Notes: generated by a model from the letters alone, not told the origin. A stretch of 50,448 nucleotides of DNA from Acidobacteriota bacterium (GCA_016213725.1 JACQZS010000162.1:1-50448); one strand, 5' to 3'. Positions 16,977-26,161 are shown, numbered from the stretch's first letter. Program-made: numbers and translations.

Positions 16977-17543
16977 TCAATCCCCGGCGGCAGCCAGGGC
17001 CTTTTCAGCCGCGAGGCGGTACCTGGGTTTGCGCTGGGCGCAATCGCACTCATCGGCATCCAGCCAGCCATCGAGGTGGTCCACGTCGACGCCGGGCGCG
17101 AGGTGGAAGCCGTTGCGCGCTTCGCATTCCACTGCCAGCAGTTTCCCATCCTGGCCGCGGATCTGTTCCCAGGCAGGCAGGCCGAACCAATCCCACAATT
17201 GGAGGTGTTCGCGCTGGCTGAGCGGGGCGTCGCCGGCCGGAGTGAGGACGACGAGGGGGTAGAGGAGGCCGGGCAAGGCAAGCTCACCCCTTTGCACCAT
17301 CCGGGCGGCCTTGGCCAGTTCCGCCCAACTGCCGGCCAGAGCCAGGGGCCGGAGTTGCGTGAGCCGTTCGGGCGTCCACTGCGGCAGAGAGTAGACTCCG
17401 GTTTCGGCGCGGAAAGCGGCGCCGAGCACAGCCACGCGGGGGGTGGGGGCGAGCGGGTAGTCCAGAGTGGGGAGCGAACTGTCCTGATGCATCAGGCCGC
17501 CGCGGTGCAGGACGCGGAAGAGCCGTTCCAAAGCCAGGCGCAT
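16977..17543 (-). CDS. Hypothetical protein, 188 residues
   Basis: Not recognised. It is a soluble protein with no signal peptide or membrane segment. Distinct blocks are an N-terminal LERLFRVLHRGGLMHQDSS, a central LPQWTPERLTQLRPLAL helix, and a C-terminal block with several acidic and cysteine residues (VDVDHLDGWLDADECDCAQ). The latter could be metal-binding but has no known signature. The ATG at 17543 gives the longest form; an internal ATG at LMHQD is possible. It lies 65 bases downstream of the response-regulator gene on the same strand, so it is probably the third gene of that transcript. The following tRNA-Leu is on the same strand. Confidence 0.6.
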   Translation of the reverse strand: MRLALERLFRVLHRGGLMHQDSSLPTLDYPLAPTPRVAVLGAAFRAETGVYSLPQWTPERLTQLRPLALAGSWAELAKAARMVQRGELALPGLLYPLVVLTPAGDAPLSQREHLQLWDWFGLPAWEQIRGQDGKLLAVECEARNGFHLAPGVDVDHLDGWLDADECDCAQRKPRYRLAAEKALAAAGD

Positions 17544-17608
17544 GAAGTGGGATTCCTCACTGGAATGAGTGGCGCGCGGGAGCGAATATTCTCCGAGAAA
17601 GCGAGGGT

Positions 17609-18277
17609 TCAGGCCGAGGCGGAGAGGCGGTTCTGTCCGATGAGGCCTTCGGCGAGGGCGATCTGCGTGAGGCCGGCGACATTGTTGACGTTGAGCTTGC
17701 GCATGAGGGTCTTGCGGTAGCCGCGAACGGTCTGGAGGCCGAGGCCGAGCGTGACGGCGATCTCCTTGCTGGTTTTGCCTTCGGCGATCATGCGCATGAC
17801 CTGCTGCTCGCGCGGGGTGAGGACGTCGACGGCGGCGTGGCCGCGGGCGTTGAGGTCGCCTTTCTGGACGCGGCTGAGGAAGACGTCGGAGACCTCGGGG
17901 CTGAGGTAGGTGCCGCCGCGGGCGACGGCGCGCAGCGCGTCCAGCAGTTCGGTATGGCTGGCCTTCTTGAGGACGAAGGCGCGGGCGCCACTGCGGATGG
18001 CCTGGACGACGGAGGTTTCATCCTCATACATCGAGAGAATGGCGACGCGCGTGGCGGGGACGCGGCGGAGGATCTCGACGGTGGCCTCGATGCCGCTCAT
18101 TCCGGGCAGGCTGAGATCCATGAGGACGATCTGGGGCCGCAGGGTCCAGGCCAGGCGGACGGCATCGGTTCCGGTTTCGGCTTCGGCCACCACCTCAAAC
18201 TCGCCGGAGACTTTGAGGATAGCCTTCAGGCCGTCGCGCATGATTTTGTGATCGTCGACGAGCAGGATCCTGGTCAT
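17609..18277 (-). CDS. NarL/FixJ-family response regulator
   Basis: A 222-residue two-domain regulator. The receiver (about residues 1-120) has DDHK acid-pocket residues D8/D9, phosphoacceptor D54 in LMDLSLPGMSG, S82 and K104, all the canonical positions. The C-terminal LuxR-type helix-turn-helix has LTPREQQVMRMIAEGKTSKEIA and GLGLQTVRGYRKTLMRKL. It would bind DNA when phosphorylated. Its start overlaps the stop of the upstream sensor gene by four bases (ATGA), so the two are translated together and form a pair. Target genes are not evident; the downstream hypothetical gene may be one. Confidence 0.95.
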   Translation of the reverse strand: MTRILLVDDHKIMRDGLKAILKVSGEFEVVAEAETGTDAVRLAWTLRPQIVLMDLSLPGMSGIEATVEILRRVPATRVAILSMYEDETSVVQAIRSGARAFVLKKASHTELLDALRAVARGGTYLSPEVSDVFLSRVQKGDLNARGHAAVDVLTPREQQVMRMIAEGKTSKEIAVTLGLGLQTVRGYRKTLMRKLNVNNVAGLTQIALAEGLIGQNRLSASA

Positions 18278-18837
18278 TCCGGAACGCCTCCCGCTTCGAT
18301 GTCCAGTATGCTCCCGCGCCAGCGCAGGCGTAAGCCTGGAGTAGAGGCAGCCAATGCGGAGGGCACGCTCTCGTCCAATGGCGGCAGGCCGGAGAGGCGG
18401 ATGCCGGAGGTGCTCAACGACACGCGCGGCGCGCCGCCCGGAGCGAGCAGCAGGAGCGACCGCACCGTTTCATAGGCAGCGGAAGCGGCGGCGGCGTCCC
18501 AGGGAGGATCGCCGGAAGAAGTGAACTCAGCGCCGAGGGTCCTGGAGGCCGACTGGAGCGCGGAGCGGAGTCCGCAGCGCATGGCCAATTCCGGATTTGC
18601 GCCGTAGCTGAGGCCGCGCACGGCGACCAAGGCCTGCTCGAGGGCGCGGGCCGCGGAGCGGGCCAGTTCAGCGGTTTCGCCGCCGGTTTCCTGGAGCGCG
18701 GCGAGCATGAGGCCGGCCGAGCAGAGGGCGGGGCCGACTTCGTCGTGCAGGGTGCGGCTGACGAGGCGGCGTTCGGCGGCGCGGACGAGCGCGAGAAGTT
18801 CCAGCGCTTCCGATCCGGGCTTTGCCTGAACACTCAT
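18274..18837 (-). CDS. Short HisKA_3-type sensor protein with degenerate ATPase region
   Basis: A 187-residue cytosolic protein with no transmembrane or sensor domain. Residues about 18-50 contain ERRLVSRTLHDEVGPAL, the HisKA_3 dimerisation/phosphoacceptor box (H31), typical of NarX/DesK-type kinases. The region that should be the HATPase domain is short: YETVRSLLLLAPGGAP sits where the E-x-L-x-N-x-x-x-H N-box would be, but the Asn and His are not present. I see no D-x-G-x-G box either, only GLRLRWRG at the end. It may therefore be a pseudokinase, phosphatase or phosphotransfer protein that relies on another kinase. It overlaps the response regulator start by four bases. Confidence 0.7.
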   Translation of the reverse strand: MSVQAKPGSEALELLALVRAAERRLVSRTLHDEVGPALCSAGLMLAALQETGGETAELARSAARALEQALVAVRGLSYGANPELAMRCGLRSALQSASRTLGAEFTSSGDPPWDAAAASAAYETVRSLLLLAPGGAPRVSLSTSGIRLSGLPPLDESVPSALAASTPGLRLRWRGSILDIEAGGVPE

Positions 18838-18856
18838 CTGCGCCCATGATAAACGA

Positions 18857-18886
18857 TGCGCCCGCCGCGGGGAAGCGGCGGGCGCA
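18857..18886 (-). terminator. Terminator hairpin downstream of the transketolase genes
   Basis: A perfect 12-bp stem (TGCGCCCGCCGC / GCGGCGGGCGCA) with a 6-base loop lies between the transketolase stop at 18920 and the sensor start at 18837, both on the minus strand. It has no marked T-tract on the minus strand, so its efficiency is unknown. It separates the two transcripts. Confidence 0.65.
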
Positions 18887-18919
18887 CATTTTGGTCGAGA
18901 ATTGTTTGAAACAATACCG

Positions 18920-19879
18920 CTATTTCTTGCGGGCGAGGACCTTCTTGGCCGCAGCGACGATCTGGGGGGCGCGGAGGCCGTAGTGATCGAGGAGCTGATC
19001 GGGGGAGCCGGATTCGGCGAACTTGGAGAGGCCGATGAACTCGACGGGGGCGGGGACGGATTGGGCGAGCGCCTGGGCGACGCGGACGCCGAGGCCGGAG
19101 TCGACGAGGTGTTCTTCTGCGACGACGAAGGCGCCGGTTTCGGCGGAGGCCTTGGCGAGGGTGGCCTGGTCGAGGGGCTTGATGGTGTGGATGTCGATGA
19201 CGCGGGCGGAGATGCCTTCGGCGGCGAGGGCGGCGGAGGCGAGGATGGCTTCGGCGACGAGGAGGCCGGTGGCGACGAGGGTGACGTCGGAGCCGGGGGC
19301 GAGTTCGACGGCCTTGCCGATTTCGAACTGGGCGTCAGCGGGATAGATGGCAGGCGCCTTGGGGCGGCCGGTGCGGATGAAGACGGGGCCGTTGTGCGCG
19401 GCGGCCCACTTGACGGCCCACTTGGTGGAGACTTCGTCGGCGGGGCAGAGGACGGTGAAGTTGGGCAGGGCGCAGGCGAGGGCCAGGTCTTCCATGCTCA
19501 TCTGGGAGGGGCCGTCTTCGCCGATGGAGCTGCCGGAGTGGGTGCCGACCACCTTGAGATTTACGTTGGGGTAGGCGACGAGGCAGCGGAGCTGTTCGAA
19601 GCCCTTGGTCATGACGAAGGCGGAGAAGGAAGCGACGAAGGGGATTTTGCCGGCCATGGCGAGGCCGGCGCCGACGGCGACCATGTTGGCTTCGGCGATG
19701 CCGCATTCAAAGAGCCGCTCAGGGAACTCCTTGGCGAAGTAGGTGGTCATGGTGGACTTGGTGAGATCGGCGTCGCCGACGACGACGTTGGGATTTTCCT
19801 TCCCGATCTCGACCAGGGCTTTGCCGAAAGCTTCGCGGGTGGCGGCGCCCATCTTCTTTTCGTAGGTTTTGACGTCCAT
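18920..19879 (-). CDS. Transketolase, C-terminal subunit
   Basis: A 319-residue protein equal to the pyrimidine-binding and C-terminal domains of transketolase (pentose phosphate pathway; transfers C2 units using thiamine diphosphate). It contains RLFECGIAEANMVAVGAGLA, which has the conserved catalytic Glu of the pyrimidine domain, and a C-terminal domain with AEEHLVDSGLG. In this split architecture it works with the N-terminal subunit just upstream. The start is the ATG at 19879, one base after the upstream stop (TAAcATG), with GGAG about 10 bases before; a TTG at 19888 would overlap the upstream gene. Confidence 0.92.
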   Translation of the reverse strand: MDVKTYEKKMGAATREAFGKALVEIGKENPNVVVGDADLTKSTMTTYFAKEFPERLFECGIAEANMVAVGAGLAMAGKIPFVASFSAFVMTKGFEQLRCLVAYPNVNLKVVGTHSGSSIGEDGPSQMSMEDLALACALPNFTVLCPADEVSTKWAVKWAAAHNGPVFIRTGRPKAPAIYPADAQFEIGKAVELAPGSDVTLVATGLLVAEAILASAALAAEGISARVIDIHTIKPLDQATLAKASAETGAFVVAEEHLVDSGLGVRVAQALAQSVPAPVEFIGLSKFAESGSPDQLLDHYGLRAPQIVAAAKKVLARKK

Positions 19880-19880
19880 G

Positions 19881-20702
19881 TTAGGCAAGCTCCTTCAGGG
19901 CCAGTTCGACTTCTTCCGGGTTGGGCGTGACGCCGTGCCACTTGGGGTTGCCTTCCATGAAGCTGACGCCCTTGCCCTTGACGGTGTTGGCGATGAGGAC
20001 GGTGGGTTTGCCCTTGGTGGCGGCGGCTTCGGCGAAGGCCTTCTGAAGAGCGGCGATGTCGTGGCCGTCGATTTCGAGGGTATGCCAGCCGAAGGCGCGC
20101 CATTTGTCGGCGAGGGGTTCGAGGTCGAGGATGTCCTTGGTGGCGCCGTCGAGCTGGAGCTTGTTGTAGTCGACGATGGCGCAGACGTTGTCGATTTTGT
20201 TGAAGGCGCCGAACATGGCGGCTTCCCAGATCTGGCCTTCCTGGATTTCGCCGTCGCCGAGGAGGACGTAGGTGCGCCAATCGGCCTTGTCGAGACGGGC
20301 TGCGAGGCCCATGCCGAGGGCGAGGCTGAGGCCTTCGCCGAGGGAGCCGGTTGAGGCTTCAAGGGCGGGGATGAAGCGGACGTCAGGGTGGCCCTGGTAG
20401 ATGGAGCCGAGCTTGCGCAGGGTGCCCAAGGCGTCGACCGGGGTATAGCCGGTTTCCGCGAGCGCCGCATAAAGGACGGGCGCCGCGTGGCCCTTGGAGA
20501 GCACGAAGCGGTCGCGGTTGGCCCACTTGGGGTTGGCCGGATCGTGCTTCATCACGTCCCAATACAACGTGACGACCGTTTCAACCGCAGAGAGCGATCC
20601 GCCGGGATGGCCCGACTTTGCCGCCCCTGTCATGGTGATAATGTGGCGCCGGATCTGCTTCGCGATCTGCGCCAGTTCCGTGGGGTTCTGGGTGCGCTGC
20701 AT
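19881..20702 (-). CDS. Transketolase, N-terminal (thiamine-diphosphate-binding) subunit
   Basis: A 273-residue protein equal to the first domain of transketolase. Evidence: MTGAAKSGHPGGSLSAVE, SKGHAAPVLYAAL, and the thiamine-diphosphate/Mg motif GDGEIQEGQIWEAAMFGA followed by NVCAIVDYNKLQLDG. It forms a two-subunit enzyme with the next gene, from which it is separated by one base. Split transketolases occur in several bacterial phyla and archaea. No clear promoter was seen in the 86 bases up to the hairpin at 20788. Confidence 0.94.
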   Translation of the reverse strand: MQRTQNPTELAQIAKQIRRHIITMTGAAKSGHPGGSLSAVETVVTLYWDVMKHDPANPKWANRDRFVLSKGHAAPVLYAALAETGYTPVDALGTLRKLGSIYQGHPDVRFIPALEASTGSLGEGLSLALGMGLAARLDKADWRTYVLLGDGEIQEGQIWEAAMFGAFNKIDNVCAIVDYNKLQLDGATKDILDLEPLADKWRAFGWHTLEIDGHDIAALQKAFAEAAATKGKPTVLIANTVKGKGVSFMEGNPKWHGVTPNPEEVELALKELA

Positions 20703-20787
20703 AGGTGGGAAACTAGTACTTTATCACACGCGGAACTGCCATTTCAGAGAAGTGTATCCAAATCAAAAAGCGGTAGGAGAAACAAAA

Positions 20788-20811
20788 ACCCCCGGGGCGA
20801 ACCCCGGGGGT
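20788..20811 (-). terminator. Intrinsic terminator of the PEP-CTERM gene
   Basis: A perfect 10-bp stem (ACCCCCGGGG / CCCCGGGGGT) has a TTCG tetraloop on the minus strand. It is followed there by TTTTTGTTT, a good rho-independent terminator 24 bases after the PEP-CTERM stop. The plus strand after the stem has only TCTTTGGTT. Confidence 0.9.
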
Positions 20812-20835
20812 CTTTGGTTAGACGACGGAAAAGAG

Positions 20836-21534
20836 TTACTTCCGGCGGCGGAGGAAGGCCAGAGCGGCGAGGCCAGCGCCCATGAGGGCGTAGGTGCCGG
20901 GCTCGGGGACTTCCGCGAAACGGAAATTCTGGAAGCTCGTATCGGCGCTGAGATTGCCGGACTGGTCCAGACCAAAGCCGACGTTCTTGATTGCGGTCCA
21001 GTCCAAACCGGCCGTTCCGCCTGCCGCCGAGAGGATGAAGCTGGCCACGGGGGCCTGAATCAACATAGGCAAGCCAACGTTCGCCAGCGGACTCGTGGAC
21101 CAGGTGTACTTGGTTCCGTCAGCGTCTTCGATGAAATACGTCAAAGCTCCGGCCGGAGTGCTGAAGGAATTGGCAACCAAGCTCAGGCTGAACTGGTACG
21201 GGAGGGCGGACGAAGCATCAAACGACGCACCGCTGGTATAAGTGGCGCTTGCAGAACCACCGATGGACGCGTCGCTCGAGTAAGACCACCAATTGGCAGG
21301 CGCGTTCACGTTGAGAGCAGTCGTCAGCGGCGAGCTCGTGTTGGCCTGCGTCAAGCTGCTCCAACGGGTGAAACCCGCGGTCGAAGTGAGCGCAACTCCA
21401 ACGCCATTGGTGGTGCCAGCGGTGTTGCGGGTTAATTGTTCACTGTCTCCAAAGTTATCTACGAGAACGATGCTAGCGCCGGATGCCACCATGGCAAACA
21501 TTGCGAGCACCAAAACTCCCAAAACTTTCTTCAT
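20836..21534 (-). CDS. PEP-CTERM sorting-domain surface protein
   Basis: A 232-residue exported protein. KKVLGVLVLAMFAMVASGA is a Sec signal peptide. The C-terminus EVPEPGTYALMGAGLAALAFLRRRK is the classical PEP-CTERM signal: V-P-E-P, a hydrophobic helix, and an Arg/Lys tail. It would be recognised and cleaved by exosortase. The middle is Ser/Thr/Ala-rich with no recognisable domain, probably beta-rich. The ATG at 21534 is preferred because AGGAGG lies about 9 bases upstream; the open frame begins at 21552. No exosortase gene is in the window. Confidence 0.88.
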   Translation of the reverse strand: MKKVLGVLVLAMFAMVASGASIVLVDNFGDSEQLTRNTAGTTNGVGVALTSTAGFTRWSSLTQANTSSPLTTALNVNAPANWWSYSSDASIGGSASATYTSGASFDASSALPYQFSLSLVANSFSTPAGALTYFIEDADGTKYTWSTSPLANVGLPMLIQAPVASFILSAAGGTAGLDWTAIKNVGFGLDQSGNLSADTSFQNFRFAEVPEPGTYALMGAGLAALAFLRRRK

Positions 21535-21618
21535 TACGGAATCCTCCTCCAAACGTTTGGTAACAAGTCCTTGTGAGACTCCAGTACAGGTTACATTACC
21601 TTAGTCCAGGGATGGAAC

Positions 21619-21632
21619 CTATCTTTAGATAG
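21619..21632. promoter_or_regulatory. Short palindrome upstream of the PEP-CTERM gene
   Basis: A perfect dyad, CTATCT-TT-AGATAG, lies 85 bases before the PEP-CTERM start in an AT-rich stretch between this gene and hemB, both on the minus strand. It could be an operator or a weak hairpin. Function is unknown. Confidence 0.25.
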
Positions 21633-21754
21633 TTTCTGCTTCCCGGAGTACTAGTGCTAGGGGATTTCACCGAGTACCGAGCGGTGCTGTTCATCCCGTT
21701 GATTTTAGCCGGGATCGCTTGATTCTCCGGATTTCTCATGGAACACCTGCGGCT

Positions 21755-22738
21755 TCAGCTGGCCAGCGCCCTGGCGGCATCGCAAGCATAGTACGTGAGG
21801 ATGGTGCCGGCGCCGGCCCTGCGAATGGAGATCAGCGACTCGAGCATGGCTCGATTTTCGTCGATCCAGCCGTTCTGAGCGGCGGCTTTGATCATGGAGA
21901 ATTCGCCGGAGACCTGGTAGGCGGCGAGGGGGACGTCCCAGCGCTGGCTAGCCTCCTTAATAATGTCGAGATATGGTCCGGCGGGCTTAACCATAATCAT
22001 GTCGGCGCCCTCTTCGAGGTCGAGGGCGATTTCGCGCATGGCTTCGCGGGCGTTGGCGGGGTCCATCTGGTAGCTGCGGCGGTCACCGAACTGGGGGGCG
22101 CTTTCGGCGGCTTCGCGGAAGGGGCCGTAGAAGGAGCTGGCGTACTTGGCGGCGTAGGAGAGGATGGGCAGTTTCGAGTAGCCGGCGGCGTCCAGGCCCT
22201 GGCGGATGGCGCGGACGCGGCCGTCCATCATGTCGGATGGTGCGACGATGTCGGCGCCGGCGCGGGCGTGAGCGACGGCGGCCTCGGTCAGCCAGCCGAG
22301 GGTGGTGTCATTCTCTACGTCGCCGTCCACGATTTTGCCGCAATGGCCGTGGCTGGTGTATTCGCAGTTGCAGACGTCGGTGACGACGAGGAGGCCGGGC
22401 ACCTCCTGCCTGATGGCGCGGACGGCGCGCGGGACGATGCCGTCGGCGGCGCGGCCTTGGGAGGCTTCTTCGTCTTTGTGGTCGGGGATGCCGAAGAGGA
22501 TGACGCCGCCGACGCCGAGCGATTTGCACTCGGCGCACTTTTCGACGATGCCGTCGATGGACATCTGAGCGTTGCCGGGCATGGAGGAGATGGGCTTGCG
22601 GACGCCTTCGCCTTCGACGACGAAGAGGGGGAGGATGAAGTTCTCGGGGGCGAGGGAGGTCTCCCGGACGAGGCGGCGGAGGGATTCGGAGGCGCGGAGG
22701 CGGCGGGGACGGTGGACGGGGAAGGGCATCGCCTCCAT
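21755..22738 (-). CDS. hemB: Delta-aminolevulinic acid dehydratase (porphobilinogen synthase)
   Basis: Condenses two 5-aminolevulinate molecules to porphobilinogen in tetrapyrrole (haem) synthesis; cytosolic homo-octamer. About 327 residues. Hallmarks are [14 protein letters not shown], whose three cysteines form the zinc site of the Zn-dependent class, [16 protein letters not shown] with the first Schiff-base Lys, and [12 protein letters not shown] with the second. [10 protein letters not shown] is also typical. The ATG at 22738 is chosen; ATG at 22729 (start of MPFP) is equally possible, since GGAGG lies between them. It is divergent from the acylphosphatase gene with a 29-base gap. A 220-base stretch beyond its stop contains only the weak ATCCCG/CGGGAT repeat near 21693-21715. 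Confidence 0.96.
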   Translation of the reverse strand: MEAMPFPVHRPRRLRASESLRRLVRETSLAPENFILPLFVVEGEGVRKPISSMPGNAQMSIDGIVEKCAECKSLGVGGVILFGIPDHKDEEASQGRAADGIVPRAVRAIRQEVPGLLVVTDVCNCEYTSHGHCGKIVDGDVENDTTLGWLTEAAVAHARAGADIVAPSDMMDGRVRAIRQGLDAAGYSKLPILSYAAKYASSFYGPFREAAESAPQFGDRRSYQMDPANAREAMREIALDLEEGADMIMVKPAGPYLDIIKEASQRWDVPLAAYQVSGEFSMIKAAAQNGWIDENRAMLESLISIRRAGAGTILTYYACDAARALAS

Positions 22739-22767
22739 TCTATCGCCGGAGCGATAATGGGAGGCGC

Positions 22768-23055
22768 ATGGCACGAGAGGGGCGCCGGTCGGCGCGGAGA
22801 TTCATTGTGCGGGGCCGGGTGCAGGGAGTGGGCTACCGGTATTTCGCGCAGCAGTGGGCGGCGGAGATCGGGCTGACGGGGTGGGTGAAGAACCTGGACG
22901 ACGGGAATGTGGAAGTGTATGCGTGCGGGACGCCGGGCCAGCTGAACGACTACGCGGGGCGGCTGCGGCAGGGGCCGCGGTTTTCCGACGTGCGGGGCGT
23001 CGAGGAATGCGAGGCGGCTTTGCTACAATCGGATGGGTTCACGATCAGGCATTGA
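22768..23055 (+). CDS. acyP: Acylphosphatase
   Basis: A 95-residue enzyme that hydrolyses acyl phosphates. [12 protein letters not shown] holds the phosphate-binding loop with the catalytic Arg (R24), and [13 protein letters not shown] holds the catalytic Asn (N42). The length is normal for the family. The ATG at 22768 was chosen as the longest sensible start. It ends 14 bases before apt on the same strand, so it is probably the first gene of the operon with apt, ispE and prs. Confidence 0.94.
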   Translation: MAREGRRSARRFIVRGRVQGVGYRYFAQQWAAEIGLTGWVKNLDDGNVEVYACGTPGQLNDYAGRLRQGPRFSDVRGVEECEAALLQSDGFTIRH

Positions 23056-23069
23056 ACCCGTTCCCCAAT

Positions 23070-23585
23070 ATGGCAGACTTGAAGTCCCTCATCCGCGAAG
23101 TGCCGGATTTTCCGAAGCCCGGCATCAACTTCTATGACATTACGACGCTGCTCAAAGACCCGGCGGGCTGGCGGGCGACGATCGACGCCCTGAAGGCGAG
23201 ATACGCGGGCACGCCCATCGACGTGGTGGTGGGTGTGGAGGCGCGCGGCTTCTTCTTCGCGCCGGCGATGGCATACGCGCTGGGGGCGGGCTTCGTGCCG
23301 GTGCGGAAGCCGGGCAAGCTGCCGGCCGAGACGGTGACGGTGGAGTATGCGCTGGAGTACGGGACGGACCGGCTGCAGATGCACAAGGACGGGATCCAGC
23401 CGGGCCAGCGGGTGTTGATCATCGACGACGTGCTGGCGACGGGGGGCACTGCCGCCGCGGTGGCGCAACTGGTGGAGCAGTTGGGCGGAACGGTGCTGGG
23501 ATTGGGTTTTCTGGTGGAGCTGGATTTCCTGAACGGCCGCTCCAAGCTGGCCGGCCGCGAGATCTTCTCGCTGCTGCACTACTAA
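23070..23585 (+). CDS. apt: Adenine phosphoribosyltransferase
   Basis: A 171-residue salvage enzyme that converts adenine and PRPP to [19 protein letters not shown] is the PRPP-binding loop; [15 protein letters not shown] at the front and [26 protein letters not shown] are characteristic of Apt. The ATG at 23070 gives the usual length and begins [15 protein letters not shown]; the frame extends upstream only as a shadow of the acylphosphatase gene. It sits just upstream of ispE (4-base gap). Confidence 0.97.
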   Translation: MADLKSLIREVPDFPKPGINFYDITTLLKDPAGWRATIDALKARYAGTPIDVVVGVEARGFFFAPAMAYALGAGFVPVRKPGKLPAETVTVEYALEYGTDRLQMHKDGIQPGQRVLIIDDVLATGGTAAAVAQLVEQLGGTVLGLGFLVELDFLNGRSKLAGREIFSLLHY

Positions 23586-23589
23586 AGCC

Positions 23590-24525
23590 GTGGCCACCCG
23601 TACCGCGACGCTGCCGGCATTCGCCAAGGTCAACCTGAGCCTGAAGGTGCTTCACCGGCGGGCGGACGGATTTCACGAGATCCGGAGCGTATTTCAGACG
23701 ATTGGATTGCACGACACGATCTCGTTCGCGTTCACGCCGGGGCGGGGGCGGGAGATTGAGCTGGAAGACGCGCTGGCGATCGACGATAACCTGGTAGTGC
23801 GGGCGGCGCGGCTGTTTTTCGAAGAGAAGCAGGTGCGGGGCCGGCTGGCGATGAAGCTGACCAAGCGGATTCCGATGGGCGGCGGGCTGGGCGGCGGGTC
23901 GAGCGACGCGGCGACGGTGTTGCTGGCGCTGCCGGCGCTGACGCGGAAGGCGTGCAGGTTGCCGGAATTGATGGAGATGGGGGGGCGCCTGGGGTCCGAT
24001 GTTCCCTTTTTCCTCACCGGGGGGACGGCGTTGGGGATTGGGCGGGGGGAGGAGCTGTACCCGCTGCCGGAGGCGCCGGCGGCGCCGATTCTGGTGCTGG
24101 CGCCGGCCATTCACGTCTCAACTCCAGCGGCCTACAAGGCATTGGGGCGGGCTGAATTGACTTCCACGGGAGAGTTCCGTAAACTAAGTATTTTCCAGTC
24201 GTTTGTCTGGCAGGCGTATCTTGCGTCTGATGCGGAGAACGACTTCGAGGATGCCGTCTTTCAGCTTCATCCGGAGCTGAAGCGGTGGCAGAGAAAACTC
24301 GAACGGCTCGGGGCCCAGCCTGCGCGTCTCTCCGGCAGCGGGGCAGCACTCTTCGGGGTGTTTCCGGACCGGGCCAAGCTTCAGGGAGCCCTTCCGCAGT
24401 TTCGTACGGAGCCTCTCAAAGTTTTCTCCACAACCACGGTGACGCGCCGGCGGTTCCGCGCGCGCATCGTTAGCTGTCTGCGGGAGTTTGTCCAAGAGGA
24501 TTCATGGCCGCCCCGAAGCTTGTAA
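23590..24525 (+). CDS. ispE: 4-diphosphocytidyl-2-C-methyl-D-erythritol kinase
   Basis: The fourth step of the MEP isoprenoid pathway: ATP-dependent phosphorylation of CDP-methylerythritol. It is a 311-residue GHMP kinase. [22 protein letters not shown] is the conserved N-terminal block and [20 protein letters not shown] is the ATP-binding loop. A third block, [14 protein letters not shown], completes the GHMP fold. The start is GTG at 23590. Its last 22 bases overlap the start of prs in a different frame, an unusually long coupling overlap. Confidence 0.96.
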   Translation: MATRTATLPAFAKVNLSLKVLHRRADGFHEIRSVFQTIGLHDTISFAFTPGRGREIELEDALAIDDNLVVRAARLFFEEKQVRGRLAMKLTKRIPMGGGLGGGSSDAATVLLALPALTRKACRLPELMEMGGRLGSDVPFFLTGGTALGIGRGEELYPLPEAPAAPILVLAPAIHVSTPAAYKALGRAELTSTGEFRKLSIFQSFVWQAYLASDAENDFEDAVFQLHPELKRWQRKLERLGAQPARLSGSGAALFGVFPDRAKLQGALPQFRTEPLKVFSTTTVTRRRFRARIVSCLREFVQEDSWPPRSL

Positions 24526-25475
24526 GAGAGAGGAATGAGCGCTTGAAGGTACTGACCGGGAATGCCAACCCCGCTCTGGCGGAAGCGATCTGCCAGGAGT
24601 TGGGCATTTCATTGGGCGGGGCGATCGTCAAGACGTTTTCCGACGGCGAAATCTGGGTTCAAATCGAAGAGAACGTGCGGGGCAACGACGTTTTCGTCGT
24701 GCAGCCGACGTGCACGCCGGTGGAGCGGAACCTGCTGGAGCTGATCCTGATGATCGACGCTCTGAAGCGGGCTTCGGCGGACCGGATCACGGCGGTGCTG
24801 CCTTATTACGGCTATGCGCGGCAGGACCGCAAGGACCGGTCGCGGGTGCCGATTTCGGCCAAGGTAGTGGCGGCGATGCTGGAGCGCGCGGGCGCGGACC
24901 GCATCCTGTCGCTGGACCTGCACGCGGCGCAGATTCAGGGATTTTTCGACATTCCGGTAGACCATCTGTTTTCGGCGCCGGTGATGATCGACCATTTCCG
25001 GACGACGCACGATTTGAGCAAGCTCATCGTGGTATCGCCGGACGCGGGCGGCGTGGAGCGGGCGCGGGCGTTCGCCAAGCGGCTGGAAGTGCCGCTGGCG
25101 ATCATCGACAAGCGGCGCGAGCAGCCGAACGTGGCCGAGGTGATGCACATCATCGGCGAGGTGGACGGGCTGGAATGCCTGATCATCGACGATCTGATCG
25201 ACACGGCCGGCACGCTGGTGAAAGCCAGCGAAGCGTTGCTGGCGGCGGGGGCGGCGAGCGTGACCGCCTGCGCGACGCATGCAGTTCTCTCAGGTCCCGC
25301 CGTGGACCGCATTTCGCAGTCCCGGCTTAAGGAAGTTGTTTTTTCGGACTCGATCCCGCTTCGTCCGGAGGCGCAAGCCTGCGGCAAGATCAGGGTTCTG
25401 TCGGTGGCGCGGCTGTTGGCGCGCGCCATCCAGAGCATCCACGAGGAGACGTCCGTCAGTTCTTTGTTTGTTTGA
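24504..25475 (+). CDS. prs: Ribose-phosphate pyrophosphokinase (PRPP synthetase)
   Basis: Makes PRPP from ribose 5-phosphate and ATP. The protein has 323 residues. Key motifs: [37 protein letters not shown] (ATP loop), [37 protein letters not shown] and [16 protein letters not shown] (PRPP loop). The ATG at 24504 lies inside the end of ispE. It fits next to apt, which consumes PRPP. L25 follows after 17 bases, so transcription probably continues into the ribosomal and pth genes. Confidence 0.97.
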   Translation: MAAPKLVRERNERLKVLTGNANPALAEAICQELGISLGGAIVKTFSDGEIWVQIEENVRGNDVFVVQPTCTPVERNLLELILMIDALKRASADRITAVLPYYGYARQDRKDRSRVPISAKVVAAMLERAGADRILSLDLHAAQIQGFFDIPVDHLFSAPVMIDHFRTTHDLSKLIVVSPDAGGVERARAFAKRLEVPLAIIDKRREQPNVAEVMHIIGEVDGLECLIIDDLIDTAGTLVKASEALLAAGAASVTACATHAVLSGPAVDRISQSRLKEVVFSDSIPLRPEAQACGKIRVLSVARLLARAIQSIHEETSVSSLFV

Positions 25476-25492
25476 AGCGATAGGAGCTAATC

Positions 25493-26161
25493 ATGAGGAA
25501 GGACATCACCATTGCCGCCGAACCGCGCGCCACGCGGGGGAAGAACGAGGCCCGGCGGCTGCGGGTCGCGATGAAGATTCCCGCCGTGGTGTACGGGACG
25601 GGCAAGGATCCGTTCGCCGTGAGCGTGAGCCCGAAGGAAATGAACAAGATCCTGCATTCCGCCTCGGGCGTGAACACGATCTTCAACCTGGACATTACGG
25701 GCGTGGAGAATTCGCCCGTGATGGTGGTCGACTGGCAGCACGACCCGATCAAGAACAACCTGCTGCACGTGGACATGAAGCGCATCGATCTGTCGAAGCG
25801 CCTCACGGTGAAGGTGCCGGTGCACACGACGGGCGACCCGGTCGGCGTGAAGCAGCAGGGCGGCCTGTACGAGATCATCACTCGCGAGATCGAGATCGAG
25901 TGCCTGCCGGACGAGATTCCGGAGCACTTCACGGTCAACGTCGGGGCGATGATGCTGGGCCAGAGCCTGCGCGCGAGCCAGGTGGAGCTGGCCGGCTCGA
26001 TGAAGCTGGTGAGCCCGGCGGAGCAGGTGATTTCGCACGTGATCGCGGTGCGCGGCTCGGCCGAAGAGACTGCCGAAGGCGAAGCCGGCGCCAAGGCCGC
26101 CGAGCCCGAAGTAGTGAAGAAGGGCAAGAAGGAAGAAGAGGGCGCGGAGAAGAAGAAGTAG
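25493..26161 (+). CDS. rplY: 50S ribosomal protein L25 (Ctc/TL5 type)
   Basis: A 222-residue long-form L25, which binds 5S rRNA. The N-terminal 5S-binding domain has RGKNEARRLRVAMKIPAVVYG, and the C-terminal TL5-type domain includes VKVPVHTTGDPVGVKQQGG and LPDEIPEHFTVNVGAMMLGQSLR. The last 35 residues are a Lys/Glu/Ala tail. The ATG at 25493 is preceded by a good GGAG. It is followed closely by pth, a frequent pair in bacteria. Confidence 0.95.
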   Translation: MRKDITIAAEPRATRGKNEARRLRVAMKIPAVVYGTGKDPFAVSVSPKEMNKILHSASGVNTIFNLDITGVENSPVMVVDWQHDPIKNNLLHVDMKRIDLSKRLTVKVPVHTTGDPVGVKQQGGLYEIITREIEIECLPDEIPEHFTVNVGAMMLGQSLRASQVELAGSMKLVSPAEQVISHVIAVRGSAEETAEGEAGAKAAEPEVVKKGKKEEEGAEKKK

